From positions 62,001 to 126,000 of the forward strand of contig NZ_LFXL01000010.1 in assembly GCF_001270745.1 (NCBI RefSeq): a stretch of DNA of 64,000 bases, read 5' to 3'. The position numbers and the translations under genes are program-made. Source of the stretch: Jiangella muralis (GTDB lineage Bacteria > Actinomycetota > Actinomycetes > Jiangellales > Jiangellaceae). Shown here piece by piece: positions 10,393-19,366 of this stretch. Under the pieces are notes generated by a model, which had not been told where the DNA came from, ran no database searches, and saw only the letters and a program-made list of their open reading frames with translations. Each line of letters opens with the position of its first letter. Position 1 is the first letter of the stretch.

Positions 10393-11551
10393 GGGGCCTC
10401 CTGATCGTTCTGGCCCACGCGTCCACGCGCCCGGGCAGCTGTCCGACCTCGATGGGACGGTCGGCGTCGGCGTCGTTCGCAAAAGCCGACAGGTCCTTCC
10501 AGCCGGCGCCGGAGAGAACGACCACAGGGTTGTCCGCTGCTGTCAGCCGGCCAGACGCGGCATCGCTGATCAATGCCGCCAGCGCCACAGCGGCGGCCGG
10601 CTCGACGAGCACCCCCTCGGTCGTGGCCAGGAGCCGTTGTGCCTGGCCGACAGCGTCATCGGTGACCACAGTTCCCCAGCCCCCGGATTCGACGACAGCC
10701 TTGGCTGCGAGCAGTCCGTCAGGTGGGTTCGGCAACTGCAAGGACAGAATGCTGCTCTCGCCGCGCCGGATCTCGGGGACCGGGATCTCCCCCGCCAGGA
10801 AGCGGACGATCGGCGCACAGCCGACGGGCTGGGACGCGATGACCCTGGAGGGCACGCTTCGGATCCGCAGGCCTCTTGCCGTGGCCGTCAGCAGACCGCC
10901 GCCGCCGGCCGGAAGGTAGACGTGGGTCGCCTCGGGATCCTGCTCGGCCAGCTCGAAACCGAGCGTATCCACTCCCCTCATGCCATCCGGATTGAAGGCG
11001 TGCAGCGTGACGCCCACGAAAAGGTCGTGCCTCGCAGCCGCAAGAGACACCTCCTGCAAGAGCTCGCTGAGCGCCGTGCTGGTCGACTCCCGATCGATGC
11101 CGTCGACCGGGACGACCTCGACGTCATAAGGCGCGAGAGCAAGTCGCTTCTCTCTGGGAGCCGAGCCGCCTATGAAGATCTGCCCAGGCAGCCCCGCCCG
11201 CGTTCCGTACGCCGCCATTGCCAATCCGGCATTTCCTGACGACGTCGTGATCCAGCCAGGATTCCCTCGCTGCAAGGCGAGCGACACCGACATCGCTGCC
11301 ACCCGGTCCTTGTACGAGCCCGTGGGGTTCAGTGTCTCCATCTTCGCTGCCAGCCGCCGTAGGCCAAGCCTCGCAGCCAGCCGCTCGAGGGACACCAGCG
11401 GAGTGCTTCCCTCGCCCAGGCTGACGAATCGATCGACAGGCGGCAGATCCCTGGCGAATCGGCTGAGCCCGGCACCGTTCTCGGTCAATGTACGCCTCCC
11501 GGCCTCGACTCGAATGGGTACGCCGTGGCCATCGGTGGGTCCCGGTGACAC
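10382..11551 (-). CDS. Threonine-synthase-like PLP enzyme (fold type II)
   Basis: 389 residues from the GTG at 11551. It has FVSLGEGSTPLV near the N-terminus, the Schiff-base lysine in NPTGSYKDR, SSGNAGLA for cofactor positioning, and PAGGGG as phosphate loop, as in threonine synthase and related beta-replacement or elimination enzymes. A TTG at 11488 preceded by GGGAGG is an alternative start that would remove 21 weakly conserved residues. It lies 3 bp after the epimerase stop and overlaps the aminotransferase start, so the three are coupled. Its place among sugar genes rather than thrA/thrB genes argues against housekeeping threonine synthesis. The substrate is unknown. Confidence 0.85.
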   Translation of the reverse strand: MSPGPTDGHGVPIRVEAGRRTLTENGAGLSRFARDLPPVDRFVSLGEGSTPLVSLERLAARLGLRRLAAKMETLNPTGSYKDRVAAMSVSLALQRGNPGWITTSSGNAGLAMAAYGTRAGLPGQIFIGGSAPREKRLALAPYDVEVVPVDGIDRESTSTALSELLQEVSLAAARHDLFVGVTLHAFNPDGMRGVDTLGFELAEQDPEATHVYLPAGGGGLLTATARGLRIRSVPSRVIASQPVGCAPIVRFLAGEIPVPEIRRGESSILSLQLPNPPDGLLAAKAVVESGGWGTVVTDDAVGQAQRLLATTEGVLVEPAAAVALAALISDAASGRLTAADNPVVVLSGAGWKDLSAFANDADADRPIEVGQLPGRVDAWARTIRRPHER

Positions 11552-11554
11552 GGC

Positions 11555-12616
11555 CTAGGCGAGGGACCCGACCCCGGTCTTCGAATCGGCCGGCACGTAT
11601 GTCTGCGCTGGCGGCTCCACGTCAACGGCGGTCTGGACCATGCTGCGGTAGTCATGGCGCGGCCGGTAGCCGAGCGTGGTCCGGGCCGCCTCGATGCTGT
11701 CTTCGAGGCGCCAGGTGAGGGGCATCTCCACGACGAGTTTCGGCAGTTCCAACAGCTCCGACACGACGGTTGCACCCTCGTCGTGCGTTGTCGAGGCAGC
11801 CGCAGCGACATTGAACGCCCGTCCAACGGCGGCAGGCTCCGTCAGAGCCAGGTAGATACCGTCGACCGCGTCGCGCACATCGAGCAGATGCATCGCCCAG
11901 GGAACACCGCCTGGACCGACCAGGCCAACTGCCGTGGCGTCGGGGCACCCGACCGCGGCGGCGTCGAGGATGTCGCGCAGGTTCGGCTGTCCGTGGAAGA
12001 GCGGCCACAGGTGATTGTTCTTACCCTGCGCCTGCCAGGAGAGAAACGCCCGCATGAAGGGCAGCTGGAACAGCTTCGGCGCTTCTTCCGGACTGACAAC
12101 TGTGACGAGCCGCGCGATCGAGAACGGGATGTCGAACTGGGCTGCATGATTTCGGAGAATGATCTCACCCAGCAACTTGCTCGTGCCGTAGTAGTCAGCA
12201 GGTTCCTGCACGACATCCTCGGTCAGCGGGGTCGCCGGCGGTGCACCCGGCCGATACGTTCCCTCCGTGCTCGCCAGCACGAACCGCTCGATGTCTGCGC
12301 CCGAACGGAGGACTCCTTCCAGGAGCCGCAACGTCCCGAAGGCGTTCGTGTCATAGAACTCGTCCACGGGGGTGTCCCCGCGCACCAGTTGCGCCGCGAG
12401 GTGTACGACATGACTGACACCCCTGCACGCATCGACGATTCGAGCCTGATCCTTCAGATCGGCCTCGACGATCTCGATGTCGGCGAACCCATCCAGCTTC
12501 TTCCGTTGCGGATCGCCGGGCGCGACCATCGCCCTGACCGGGATCTGGGTGTTGACCAGCCGCTTCACCATGTTGGCGCCGACTCGACCCGTCGCTCCAG
12601 TAACGAGAACCTTCAT
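11555..12616 (-). CDS. NAD-dependent epimerase/dehydratase
   Basis: 353-residue extended SDR. MKVLVTGATGRVGANMVKRL opens at the ATG 12616; VSHVVHLAAQ, FVLASTEGTYRPG and catalytic DYYGTSK follow. An in-frame upstream start at 12742 lacks conservation and is rejected. It is the closest relative in the window of the partial gene at 1-467, suggesting duplication inside the same block. It is probably the first gene of a sub-operon with the threonine-synthase-like and class-IV aminotransferase genes. Acts on a sugar or sugar-nucleotide; substrate unknown. Confidence 0.87.
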   Translation of the reverse strand: MKVLVTGATGRVGANMVKRLVNTQIPVRAMVAPGDPQRKKLDGFADIEIVEADLKDQARIVDACRGVSHVVHLAAQLVRGDTPVDEFYDTNAFGTLRLLEGVLRSGADIERFVLASTEGTYRPGAPPATPLTEDVVQEPADYYGTSKLLGEIILRNHAAQFDIPFSIARLVTVVSPEEAPKLFQLPFMRAFLSWQAQGKNNHLWPLFHGQPNLRDILDAAAVGCPDATAVGLVGPGGVPWAMHLLDVRDAVDGIYLALTEPAAVGRAFNVAAAASTTHDEGATVVSELLELPKLVVEMPLTWRLEDSIEAARTTLGYRPRHDYRSMVQTAVDVEPPAQTYVPADSKTGVGSLA

Positions 12617-12773
12617 TTCAGCCGCCCTAAGATCGATCTCACCCACGCCGACTCGGCCACACCATGGAACGCCTCGCAACAAATGCCGGCCAGAACGCCA
12701 GCGATCACGGCTAGTCCGATCTTCGATCGGCGCGACGATCACCAGACATTCTATGCAACGGAACGGCTGTTTC

Positions 12774-12802
12774 AGTCTTGTGCGTCAGCATGCGCATGTC
12801 AA
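12774..12802 (-). promoter_or_regulatory. Possible promoter of epimerase-PLP enzyme sub-operon
   Basis: On the minus strand TTGACA (12802-12797) is followed after 17 nt by AAGACT. The -35 is perfect and the -10 is poor. A nearby TAGAAT could be an alternative -10. The 233-bp spacer between 12617 and 12849 holds no gene and otherwise shows nothing recognisable. Confidence 0.3.
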
Positions 12803-12849
12803 CCCGATCTGGGCAGCATGGCGAAGCCCCAGGTGCTGAGAGAAGGTCG

Positions 12850-13821
12850 TCAGGCCATCTGCACCGGCCGAAGGGCGTCGTCGATCTTGCCGATGACATC
12901 GGAGTCAAGGCGAGTGCCCGACGCCAGCACGTTGTCCTCGAGCTGCGTCAGCCTCGAGGCGCCGACCACGACACCCGACACCGCCTGCCTGCGCAGGCAC
13001 CACGCCAGGGCCAGTCTGGCCGGCGACACACCCGCCGTCTCCGCGACGTCCCGGAAGTCCTGTGCGGCCTCGAGAACCCCGGACTTGAAGTACTGCTTCG
13101 CCATCCATTGCCAATTGGGGCCAGCGGCACGGGTGCCCGGCTGTGGCTCCGTGGCCGGACGATACTTCCCGGTGAGCACGCCGTCCGCCAGCGGCGAGTA
13201 CGCGAGCACCCCGACTCCCAGGTCCGCGCACGAGGCCAATGCCCGCTGTTCGGGAGCGCGCCACAGTGCCGAGTACCGCAATTGGTTACTGACGGGAATC
13301 GCCAAGCCCACCTCACGGCACAGCTTGACGAGGTGGTGAAGCTGCGCAGGGTCCCATTCGGACACACCCCAGTAGAGAATCTTCCCGCTCCGGACAAGAT
13401 CGGTCATGGTGCTCGCCGTCTCCTCCACAGGCGTGTCCGGGTCGAAGCGATGACACTGGTAGAGGTCGATGTAGTCCATGCCCAGGCGTCGCAGCGATCC
13501 ATCCACTTGGCCGACGATGTGCTTACGTGACAGGCCACGCTCCAGCGGTGTCGGTCCCATCGGCGCGCACACCTTCGTCGCCACGATGTACGTCTCGCGA
13601 GCCAGAGGCGCCAGCGCGCGCCCGAGCACCCGTTCCGCATCGCCTTCGTCGCCGTGGGGATACACATTGGCTGTGTCGAACAGGTTGACGCCGAGCTCAT
13701 GCGCTCGGCGCGTCACATCGATCGCCACGTCCGCTGGAGCGTCTCCACCATGAGTCAGCCAGGTGCCCAGCGCCACCTCGGACACCTCGAGCCCGCACCG
13801 ACCCAGTCGTCGATACCTCAC
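12850..13821 (-). CDS. Aldo/keto reductase
   Basis: 323 residues, AKR family close to the potassium-channel beta-subunit group. It has RYRRLGRCGLEVSEVALGTW, the catalytic Asp/Tyr in NLFDTANVYPHG, Lys in VATKV, and QCHRFDPDTPVEET with the active-site His region. GVVVGASRLTQLEDN is the C-terminal NADPH-binding segment. The GTG at 13821 is preferred because AAGGAGG lies 8 nt upstream; the ATG 21 bp earlier would place that ribosome site inside the gene. It lies between the epimerase sub-operon and the Opp transporter, all on the minus strand. It likely reduces an aldehyde or keto-sugar. Confidence 0.88.
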   Translation of the reverse strand: MRYRRLGRCGLEVSEVALGTWLTHGGDAPADVAIDVTRRAHELGVNLFDTANVYPHGDEGDAERVLGRALAPLARETYIVATKVCAPMGPTPLERGLSRKHIVGQVDGSLRRLGMDYIDLYQCHRFDPDTPVEETASTMTDLVRSGKILYWGVSEWDPAQLHHLVKLCREVGLAIPVSNQLRYSALWRAPEQRALASCADLGVGVLAYSPLADGVLTGKYRPATEPQPGTRAAGPNWQWMAKQYFKSGVLEAAQDFRDVAETAGVSPARLALAWCLRRQAVSGVVVGASRLTQLEDNVLASGTRLDSDVIGKIDDALRPVQMA

Positions 13822-13932
13822 GTCGTCGTCCTCCTTCGTCATGTCGCCCCCGCGTCGTGATATCAGCGACGCTGGTGGCGATGACAGGAGTCGGCCTCCG
13901 CCTAGTGGATCAACGCGTGACCCCGAAGGCGA

Positions 13933-14715
13933 TCAGATGATGGCGTCGGCGGCATCATGCGACGCGCCGAGACTGACCGCCCGCGCCGCATTGACCAGGC
14001 TCTTCGTGTATTCGTGCTCGGGGTACCTCAGAACGCTGGCCGTTGGTCCAGACTCGACGATCTCACCGTTTCGCATGACGATGACCTGTTCACAGACCCG
14101 GCCCACGACGGCAAGGTCATGGGACACGATGACCATGGTCAGACCCAGCCGGCGACGTATCTCGATAAGCAGGTTGAGTACCTGCGCCTGGATCGACACG
14201 TCCAAAGCGCTGGTCGGCTCGTCGGCGTAGAGCATCGTGGGATTCACGGTGAGCGCCCGCGCAATGGCCACACGTTGGAGCTGGCCGCCGGAGAGCTGGT
14301 GGGGGTAACGCTGCAACGCCTCCGGACCGAGCCCGACGACTGTCAGCCACTGCCCGAGCTCCTCATCGGACGGCGTGCGCCGTTCCAGTGACTTCGTCGG
14401 CTCCGCCAAGGACTGCCCGACCCGCATACGCGGATCGAGGGAGCTGGCAGGGCTCTGGAACACGATCTGGTTCCGTCGCCGGAAACCGCGTGGCTCACGA
14501 TCGAGCCATTCGGAGATGTCCCGCCCGTCATAACGCGCGATCCCCGACTGCACCGGCATGAGGCCGCACAGCACGCGGATCAGGGTCGACTTGCCTGAGC
14601 CTGACTCGCCGACGATTCCCAGTGTCGAGTCCTGCTCGATCGAGAAGCTGAGGTCCTTCAGTACGGGAGCACGCCCGTAGCTGAACGAGAGCGCGTTGAT
14701 CTCAACGAGTGCCAT
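13933..14715 (-). CDS. Opp/Dpp-type ABC transporter ATPase (OppF-like)
   Basis: 260-residue nucleotide-binding protein. It has Walker A GESGSGKST, the signature LSGGQLQRVAIARAL, and Walker B MLYADEPTSALD. It begins 14 bp before the end of the OppD-like gene, showing coupling. It lacks the C-terminal oligopeptide-binding Cys-rich extension found in its partner. Together with OppB, OppC, OppD and a family-5 lipoprotein it forms a complete importer. Such systems in actinobacteria take up peptides but also oligosaccharides and glycosides; the surrounding glycosidases favour a sugar-containing substrate. Confidence 0.92.
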   Translation of the reverse strand: MALVEINALSFSYGRAPVLKDLSFSIEQDSTLGIVGESGSGKSTLIRVLCGLMPVQSGIARYDGRDISEWLDREPRGFRRRNQIVFQSPASSLDPRMRVGQSLAEPTKSLERRTPSDEELGQWLTVVGLGPEALQRYPHQLSGGQLQRVAIARALTVNPTMLYADEPTSALDVSIQAQVLNLLIEIRRRLGLTMVIVSHDLAVVGRVCEQVIVMRNGEIVESGPTASVLRYPEHEYTKSLVNAARAVSLGASHDAADAII

Positions 14716-15691
14716 GTGAGCCCGCCTTCACGTCCACTGAGGGATTCCAGCAGGTGAAACGACGTTCGGAATCCACGTTCTTCATCGGGGGGACGGCTTC
14801 GCAAGCATCGGTGGCGTATGCGCAACGGTTACGAAAGGCGCATCCGCTGGGCGCCGCGCCCGGTGCCGGCACGGATCCCGTGATGGTCGGCAATGGCTGG
14901 CCGATCAACACATCGGTCTCGTCGGAGGAGATCAGCCCCGGGTTGGCCGCCACCAGGGCCTCTGTATACCGATGGCGCGGATCGCCGATGACCGCGTCGC
15001 TCGGGCCGACCTCGACCAGCCGCCCGCTGTACAACACGGCGACCTGCTCGCTCACAGCCCTGACGACACCCAGATCGTGGCTGACGAAGAGCATCGCCAT
15101 CTGCTTCTCGCTGCTCAGCCGGACCAGGAGGTCCAGGATCTCCTTCTGGACGGTGACGTCCAGAGCCGTGGTCGGTTCGTCGGCGATGAGCAGCTTCGGG
15201 TCGCATGCGATCGCCATCGCGATCAACACTCGCTGTTGCTGACCACCAGACAGTTGATGGGGGTAGCAACGTGCGAGCCGGTCGGGGTCTGGGAGCCGAA
15301 CCTGTGTCATCAGGTCATGCACCCGCGCACGCAACTGTGCGCGAGACGTTCGGGCATGCAGCCGGATCGCTTCGCCGATCTGCCGGCCCACGCGCATGGT
15401 CGGGTTGAGCGCACGCAGCGGGTCCTGGAAGATCATGCCCACATCGGAGCCACGGATCCTGGCGAGATCCTTCTCACCGCATCCGATCAGCTCGCGGCCG
15501 TCGAACTGCACCGACCCGGTCACTCGGCAGTCACGATGCTGCAGCCCCACGAGGCTCATGGCCGTCATCGTCTTACCTGACCCGGATTCGCCGACCAGGC
15601 CCAACCTGGCGCCCCGCTCGATGTCGAGTTCGTCGATCCCGACGATCTGGTTGTTGCCCACGTGGATTGTCAGGTCACGAATCGTCAGCAT
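14702..15691 (-). CDS. Opp/Dpp-type ABC transporter ATPase (OppD-like)
   Basis: 329 residues with Walker A GESGSGKTM, signature LSGGQQQRVLIAMAI and Walker B LLIADEPTTALD. The C-terminal extension CAFRNRCAYATDAC, with spaced cysteines, is characteristic of the OppD/DppD group. Its ATG shares one base with the TGA of the permease gene (TGATG), so translation is coupled. It energises the importer encoded by 15691-19047. Confidence 0.93.
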   Translation of the reverse strand: MLTIRDLTIHVGNNQIVGIDELDIERGARLGLVGESGSGKTMTAMSLVGLQHRDCRVTGSVQFDGRELIGCGEKDLARIRGSDVGMIFQDPLRALNPTMRVGRQIGEAIRLHARTSRAQLRARVHDLMTQVRLPDPDRLARCYPHQLSGGQQQRVLIAMAIACDPKLLIADEPTTALDVTVQKEILDLLVRLSSEKQMAMLFVSHDLGVVRAVSEQVAVLYSGRLVEVGPSDAVIGDPRHRYTEALVAANPGLISSDETDVLIGQPLPTITGSVPAPGAAPSGCAFRNRCAYATDACEAVPPMKNVDSERRFTCWNPSVDVKAGSHGTR

Positions 15692-16527
15692 CAGACCACC
15701 ACCTCGCGAGCGTGCCGCGGGTCGAGCCTCGACCGAAGCCCGTCACCGAGGAGATTGAATCCCAGCACGGCGAGCATGATGCACACGCCCGGGAACACGA
15801 CCAGCGACGGAGCCTGCCCGATGACGGACTGTGACTCGAACAACAGGCGTCCCCATGACGGCGTCGGCCGCTGCGCACCGAGTCCGAGGTACGACAGAGC
15901 CGCCTCGGTGAGGATCGCGCCGGCGAACATCATCGAAGCCATGACAATGATGAGGGGGCCGAGATTCGGAAGGACGTGCCGGAACAACACGAACGACCGA
16001 CTACGCCCGTACGCCATCGCAGCCTCGACGAACTCGCGAGCGAGCACCTGACGCGCGGGCCCGATCACGATCCGCGCGGCTCCGGGCACGAACCAGACGA
16101 CGATCGCCACGATCGCGGTCGTGTTGCTCGGCCCGAAGAACGTCGCCAGGACGAGAGCGACGAGGATGCCGGGCAACGCGATGGCGACGTCCGTGGCTCG
16201 GGTGAGTGTGTCGGACCAGAACCGCCCACCGCCTGCCGCGGTGAGTCCGAGCGCAACGCCGAGGACGACTGCTCCAGCCGTGGAGAGGACCGCAACCAGG
16301 AGCGAGTTCAGGGCCCCGGCCATCAACTGCGCCACGACGTCCCTGCCCAGCTGATCGGTGCCGAGCAGGTGTCCGTCGGTCCAAGGCGGCGCCATCTTGT
16401 TCGTCACGTCCAGTGCAGCCGGGTCATAGGGCGTCCACACCAATGAGAGCAACCCCGCAAGGACGAGGAGCGCGACGAGCGCTGCCCCGACGATCAGCTG
16501 CGGCGACCTGCTTCGTCTAGCGGCCAT
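15691..16527 (-). CDS. Opp/Dpp-type ABC permease (OppC-like)
   Basis: 278-residue inner-membrane permease. A hydrophobic first helix follows the basic N-terminus; periplasmic and cytoplasmic loops include LLGTDQLGRDV and the EAA-like loop EAAMAYGRSRSFVLFRHVLP. The ATG at 16527 overlaps the OppB-like stop by 11 bp and has AAGGCGGG nearby; a GTG 24 bp upstream is possible. Forms the heterodimeric channel with the next gene upstream. Confidence 0.9.
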   Translation of the reverse strand: MAARRSRSPQLIVGAALVALLVLAGLLSLVWTPYDPAALDVTNKMAPPWTDGHLLGTDQLGRDVVAQLMAGALNSLLVAVLSTAGAVVLGVALGLTAAGGGRFWSDTLTRATDVAIALPGILVALVLATFFGPSNTTAIVAIVVWFVPGAARIVIGPARQVLAREFVEAAMAYGRSRSFVLFRHVLPNLGPLIIVMASMMFAGAILTEAALSYLGLGAQRPTPSWGRLLFESQSVIGQAPSLVVFPGVCIMLAVLGFNLLGDGLRSRLDPRHAREVVV

Positions 16528-17488
16528 GCGAGCCCGCCTTCTCCGCGTCACGGACCCTCGGGTCGAGAAGGCCGTACGCGATGTCCATCAGGAAGTGCAG
16601 GACCAGGACGAAGAGGATCGTCAGGAACGCGAGCGACTGGACCACGACAACCTCTCGGCTGGTCACGGCTGTGATCATCATCCGACCCAGCCCGGGCAGC
16701 GTGAACACCATCTCCACCACGACGACACCAGTCACGATGCTTCCGAGCTGCAGCGTCGCAACCGTCACGAGCGCGATCGAGGCGTTGCGAATCCCGTGCG
16801 TGACTGCGGCCTGGCGTAGCGTCCGGCCCTTCGCCATCGCCGTGCGGATGTAGTCCTCCCGCAGGACCTCGACCATCGACGATCGGACATACCGGCTGAA
16901 TACCGGAGCGAGAACGGTCACCGAGATGGCCAGCACCGGAAGGATCAAGCTCCGGATCGCTCCGGTCACGCTCTCGCTCCATGGGACGTATCCCCCGGTC
17001 GGCAGCCATCCCAGCTGCACCGACACGAACGTGATCAGCAACAGCCCCGCCCAGAAGGTCGGGATCGAGATGCCGAGCTGCGCGATCAGGTCGATCGCGC
17101 CTCCTCGCTTCTCTTCGAGATGGAGAGCGGAATACGTCCCCAGGGCGAGGCCCACGATCCAGGACAGGATCAGCGCCGTCGCGGCAAGGCTCACTGTGAG
17201 GCTGAGGCGAGCCACGATCTCGGAGAAGATGTCATAGCCCGCGGCGTACGAGCGTCCGAGATCACCGCGCACCAAGCCGCCCATCCACGACAGGTACTGT
17301 TCGATCAACGAGCGGTCCAGGCCCAGTTCGCTTCGTAGCTCGGCCCGCGCCTCTGGCGACGCGCCAGGCCCGAGGATGACGGTCGCGACGTCGCCGCCGA
17401 GAAGCCTCAGCAGCAAGAACACGACAATCGATCCCGCCAGTGCCGAAACGACGAGCACGACCGCCTTACGGAGAATCAGTCGTCCCAT
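16517..17488 (-). CDS. Opp/Dpp-type ABC permease (OppB-like)
   Basis: 323 residues. N-terminal helix LVVSALAGSIVVFLLLRLLG, then GDLGRSYAAGYDI (the conserved GDxGxS of OppB), several membrane helices and the EAA loop RTAMAKGRTLRQAAVTHGIRN. It lies 38 bp downstream of the binding-protein gene and overlaps OppC. Partner of OppC in the importer. Confidence 0.92.
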   Translation of the reverse strand: MGRLILRKAVVLVVSALAGSIVVFLLLRLLGGDVATVILGPGASPEARAELRSELGLDRSLIEQYLSWMGGLVRGDLGRSYAAGYDIFSEIVARLSLTVSLAATALILSWIVGLALGTYSALHLEEKRGGAIDLIAQLGISIPTFWAGLLLITFVSVQLGWLPTGGYVPWSESVTGAIRSLILPVLAISVTVLAPVFSRYVRSSMVEVLREDYIRTAMAKGRTLRQAAVTHGIRNASIALVTVATLQLGSIVTGVVVVEMVFTLPGLGRMMITAVTSREVVVVQSLAFLTILFVLVLHFLMDIAYGLLDPRVRDAEKAGSHGR

Positions 17489-17526
17489 CGACGCTCACCT
17501 CCGCAAGGTCGGTCGGCTGGCCGGGT

Positions 17527-19047
17527 TCAGCTCGCCCAATGGAGTCCCCGGAGATCGAACTCGACGTACGACCGATAGGGCTTCACTCCTTCGAGCTCGT
17601 CGCTCATCATGTGGAAGATCTGCACGTTGAACAGCGGGATCACGTAGGCGCGCTCGGCCTGCGCCTCGACGGCCTGCCGACGCAGATCGGCCCATTCATC
17701 GAGGTCCGTCGAACGATCCGCCTGCGCCAGCAACTCGTCGACCTCCGGCATGCAGTCGGCAGTGAGCCACGCCGCCGGGCACATGAAGGCGTCGGCCTGC
17801 TGCGAGCCCCCGATGAGTCCCATCTGGTAGTCGCCCGACTCGGTCTCCTCGATGAACCTCGGGAAGTCGCTGATCCCCTGCTGCTCGACGGTGATACCCG
17901 CGTCCGTGAGCTGGGCGGCGAGGATCTCCGCGTCGGTCCAGCCGGCGGGATACTTGAGGCCGATGCTCAGGTCCTCGGCGCCCGCCTCGGCCAGCAATTC
18001 CTTCGACCGGTCCGGATCGTACGGATACGGGCACTCATCACTGTTCCAAGGCTCCGTCGGCGGGTTGACGAACATGCACGTCCCCTGCCCCGTACCTCCG
18101 GCCTGGGTACCGAGGTCGTCCCGGTTGATCGCATGCGCGATCGCCTGCCTCACGCGTTCGTCGGCGAAGGCCGGATCCTTGGCGTTCAGGAAGGCGAAGA
18201 AGATCGCCTGTGCCGGCTGTTCGAGCGGCTCGAGGCCCTCCGCGGCGTCAGGGTCGATCCCCATGCCCTCAACGGTCGACCGAGTGGTTTCGATCAGCGA
18301 GACCTCGCCGGCCAGGAGCGCGTTCACGCCGGCCGTCGGGTCGGGGATGAAGCGCCAGGTGATGTCCTCGAAGTACGGGAGTTCCCCCCAGTACTCCTCG
18401 AACCTGGCCAGTGTGACGTTGACGCCGTGTTCCCAGGCCTCGAACATGAACGGACCGGTGCCCACCGGCGCCTCTGCCAGCTGCTCGGCGTCTCCATCCG
18501 GAATGATCATCCCGCTCTCGCGTGCCATGGCCTGAATGAATCGCTGGCTGGCCACCGAGAGCGTGACTCGAACAGTCCGGTCGTCGACCTTCTCGATCGA
18601 TTCCACCGACTGCAACGGACCAGAGACCGACGCGTTCAACGCTGCGCGGTTCAGCTCCAGCGAGTAGATCACGTCGTCCGCTGTGAGATCGGTCCCGTCG
18701 TGGAAGGTGGCCTCGCGGAGCTTGAAGACATACTCAAGCCCGTCCTCACTGACCTCGTACGACTCAGCAAGCAGCGGTTCGAGTGTTCCGTCCTCCATCC
18801 GCTCGAGCAGCGGCTCGACGACGTTGTAGGTCAGCAGGATCAGGGGCGCGAGCTGGTTCGCTTGCGTGTAGTCGTAAGTGGGCGGTTCGGTGTCAATCGG
18901 GCCGACCACCAGACTGGTGGATCGGTCCGGGACGGACTGGGCCTGTTCGCCAGAGCCGCTGTTGCCATCACCGTTTCCGCTGCATCCAGCCAGCCCAAGA
19001 CCCAGGCTGACGACCAGCACCGCGGACATACGGATTCGACGTCTCAT
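17527..19047 (-). CDS. Family-5 ABC solute-binding lipoprotein
   Basis: 506-residue extracellular binding protein anchored by a lipobox, LGLGLAGCSG, with Cys22 as lipidation site. The mature part begins with a Ser/Gly/Asn-rich linker. It carries the SBP_bac_5 pattern LAESYEVSEDGLEYVFKLRE and ATFHDGTDLTADDVIYSLE. The ATG at 19047 has AAGGAG 9 nt upstream; the GTG at 19065 encodes that site and is rejected. It is the first gene of the importer operon. An operator-like motif lies at 19104-19117 and a GTTTCAAAC palindrome at 19126-19134. The ligand is probably the glycoside cleaved by the GH78 and GH37-like enzymes. Confidence 0.92.
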   Translation of the reverse strand: MRRRIRMSAVLVVSLGLGLAGCSGNGDGNSGSGEQAQSVPDRSTSLVVGPIDTEPPTYDYTQANQLAPLILLTYNVVEPLLERMEDGTLEPLLAESYEVSEDGLEYVFKLREATFHDGTDLTADDVIYSLELNRAALNASVSGPLQSVESIEKVDDRTVRVTLSVASQRFIQAMARESGMIIPDGDAEQLAEAPVGTGPFMFEAWEHGVNVTLARFEEYWGELPYFEDITWRFIPDPTAGVNALLAGEVSLIETTRSTVEGMGIDPDAAEGLEPLEQPAQAIFFAFLNAKDPAFADERVRQAIAHAINRDDLGTQAGGTGQGTCMFVNPPTEPWNSDECPYPYDPDRSKELLAEAGAEDLSIGLKYPAGWTDAEILAAQLTDAGITVEQQGISDFPRFIEETESGDYQMGLIGGSQQADAFMCPAAWLTADCMPEVDELLAQADRSTDLDEWADLRRQAVEAQAERAYVIPLFNVQIFHMMSDELEGVKPYRSYVEFDLRGLHWAS

Positions 19048-19103
19048 GTTGCCACGCTCCTTCACCGTCGGATCTGAGTCTCCGACATCAGTCCGCGAGC
19101 GAG

Positions 19104-19117
19104 CGGTTCATTGAGCG
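19104..19117 (-). promoter_or_regulatory. Operator-like site before the binding-protein gene
   Basis: CGCTCAATGAACCG on the minus strand matches 11 of 14 positions of CGTTTAATGAAACG. It is about 56 bp upstream of the lipoprotein ATG, in promoter position. Confidence 0.35.
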
Positions 19118-19333
19118 CAACCTTTGTTTCAAACTTAGGGCGCGGGATCAAGGCTGTCAAACATCCGGTCGCCGCCACCTCGGCCGGACCCGCCAAACAC
19201 CCAGCCTCCGCGCCGGGCGTCGCACGCCAGACGCCCAGCGCGGCGTACTCATCAGCCGATCGTTCTAGGTGACAGGCCCGCCTTGACACCCGCTAGGGCG
19301 ATGGAACAGGGTGATCGAACGAAACCCTTAGAT

Positions 19334-19347
19334 CGTTTAATGAAACG
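19334..19347 (+). promoter_or_regulatory. Palindromic operator-like site before trehalase-like gene
   Basis: CGTTTAATGAAACG has perfect 5-bp inverted arms (CGTTT/AAACG) around AATG, 19 bp before the ATG at 19367. Size and symmetry suit a LacI-, GntR- or ROK-type repressor. No such regulator gene lies near it in the window. Confidence 0.5.
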
Positions 19348-19366
19348 CATCGCCACGAGGGGATCC

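Larger units (their letters stand above)
19048..19366. other. Divergent promoter region, no gene seen
   Basis: A 319-bp spacer between the importer operon (minus) and the trehalase-like gene (plus). It contains two copies of the operator-like motif, a GTTTCAAAC palindrome at 19126-19134, and otherwise GC-rich sequence with no convincing reading frame. One regulator could control both directions from here. Confidence 0.6.
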
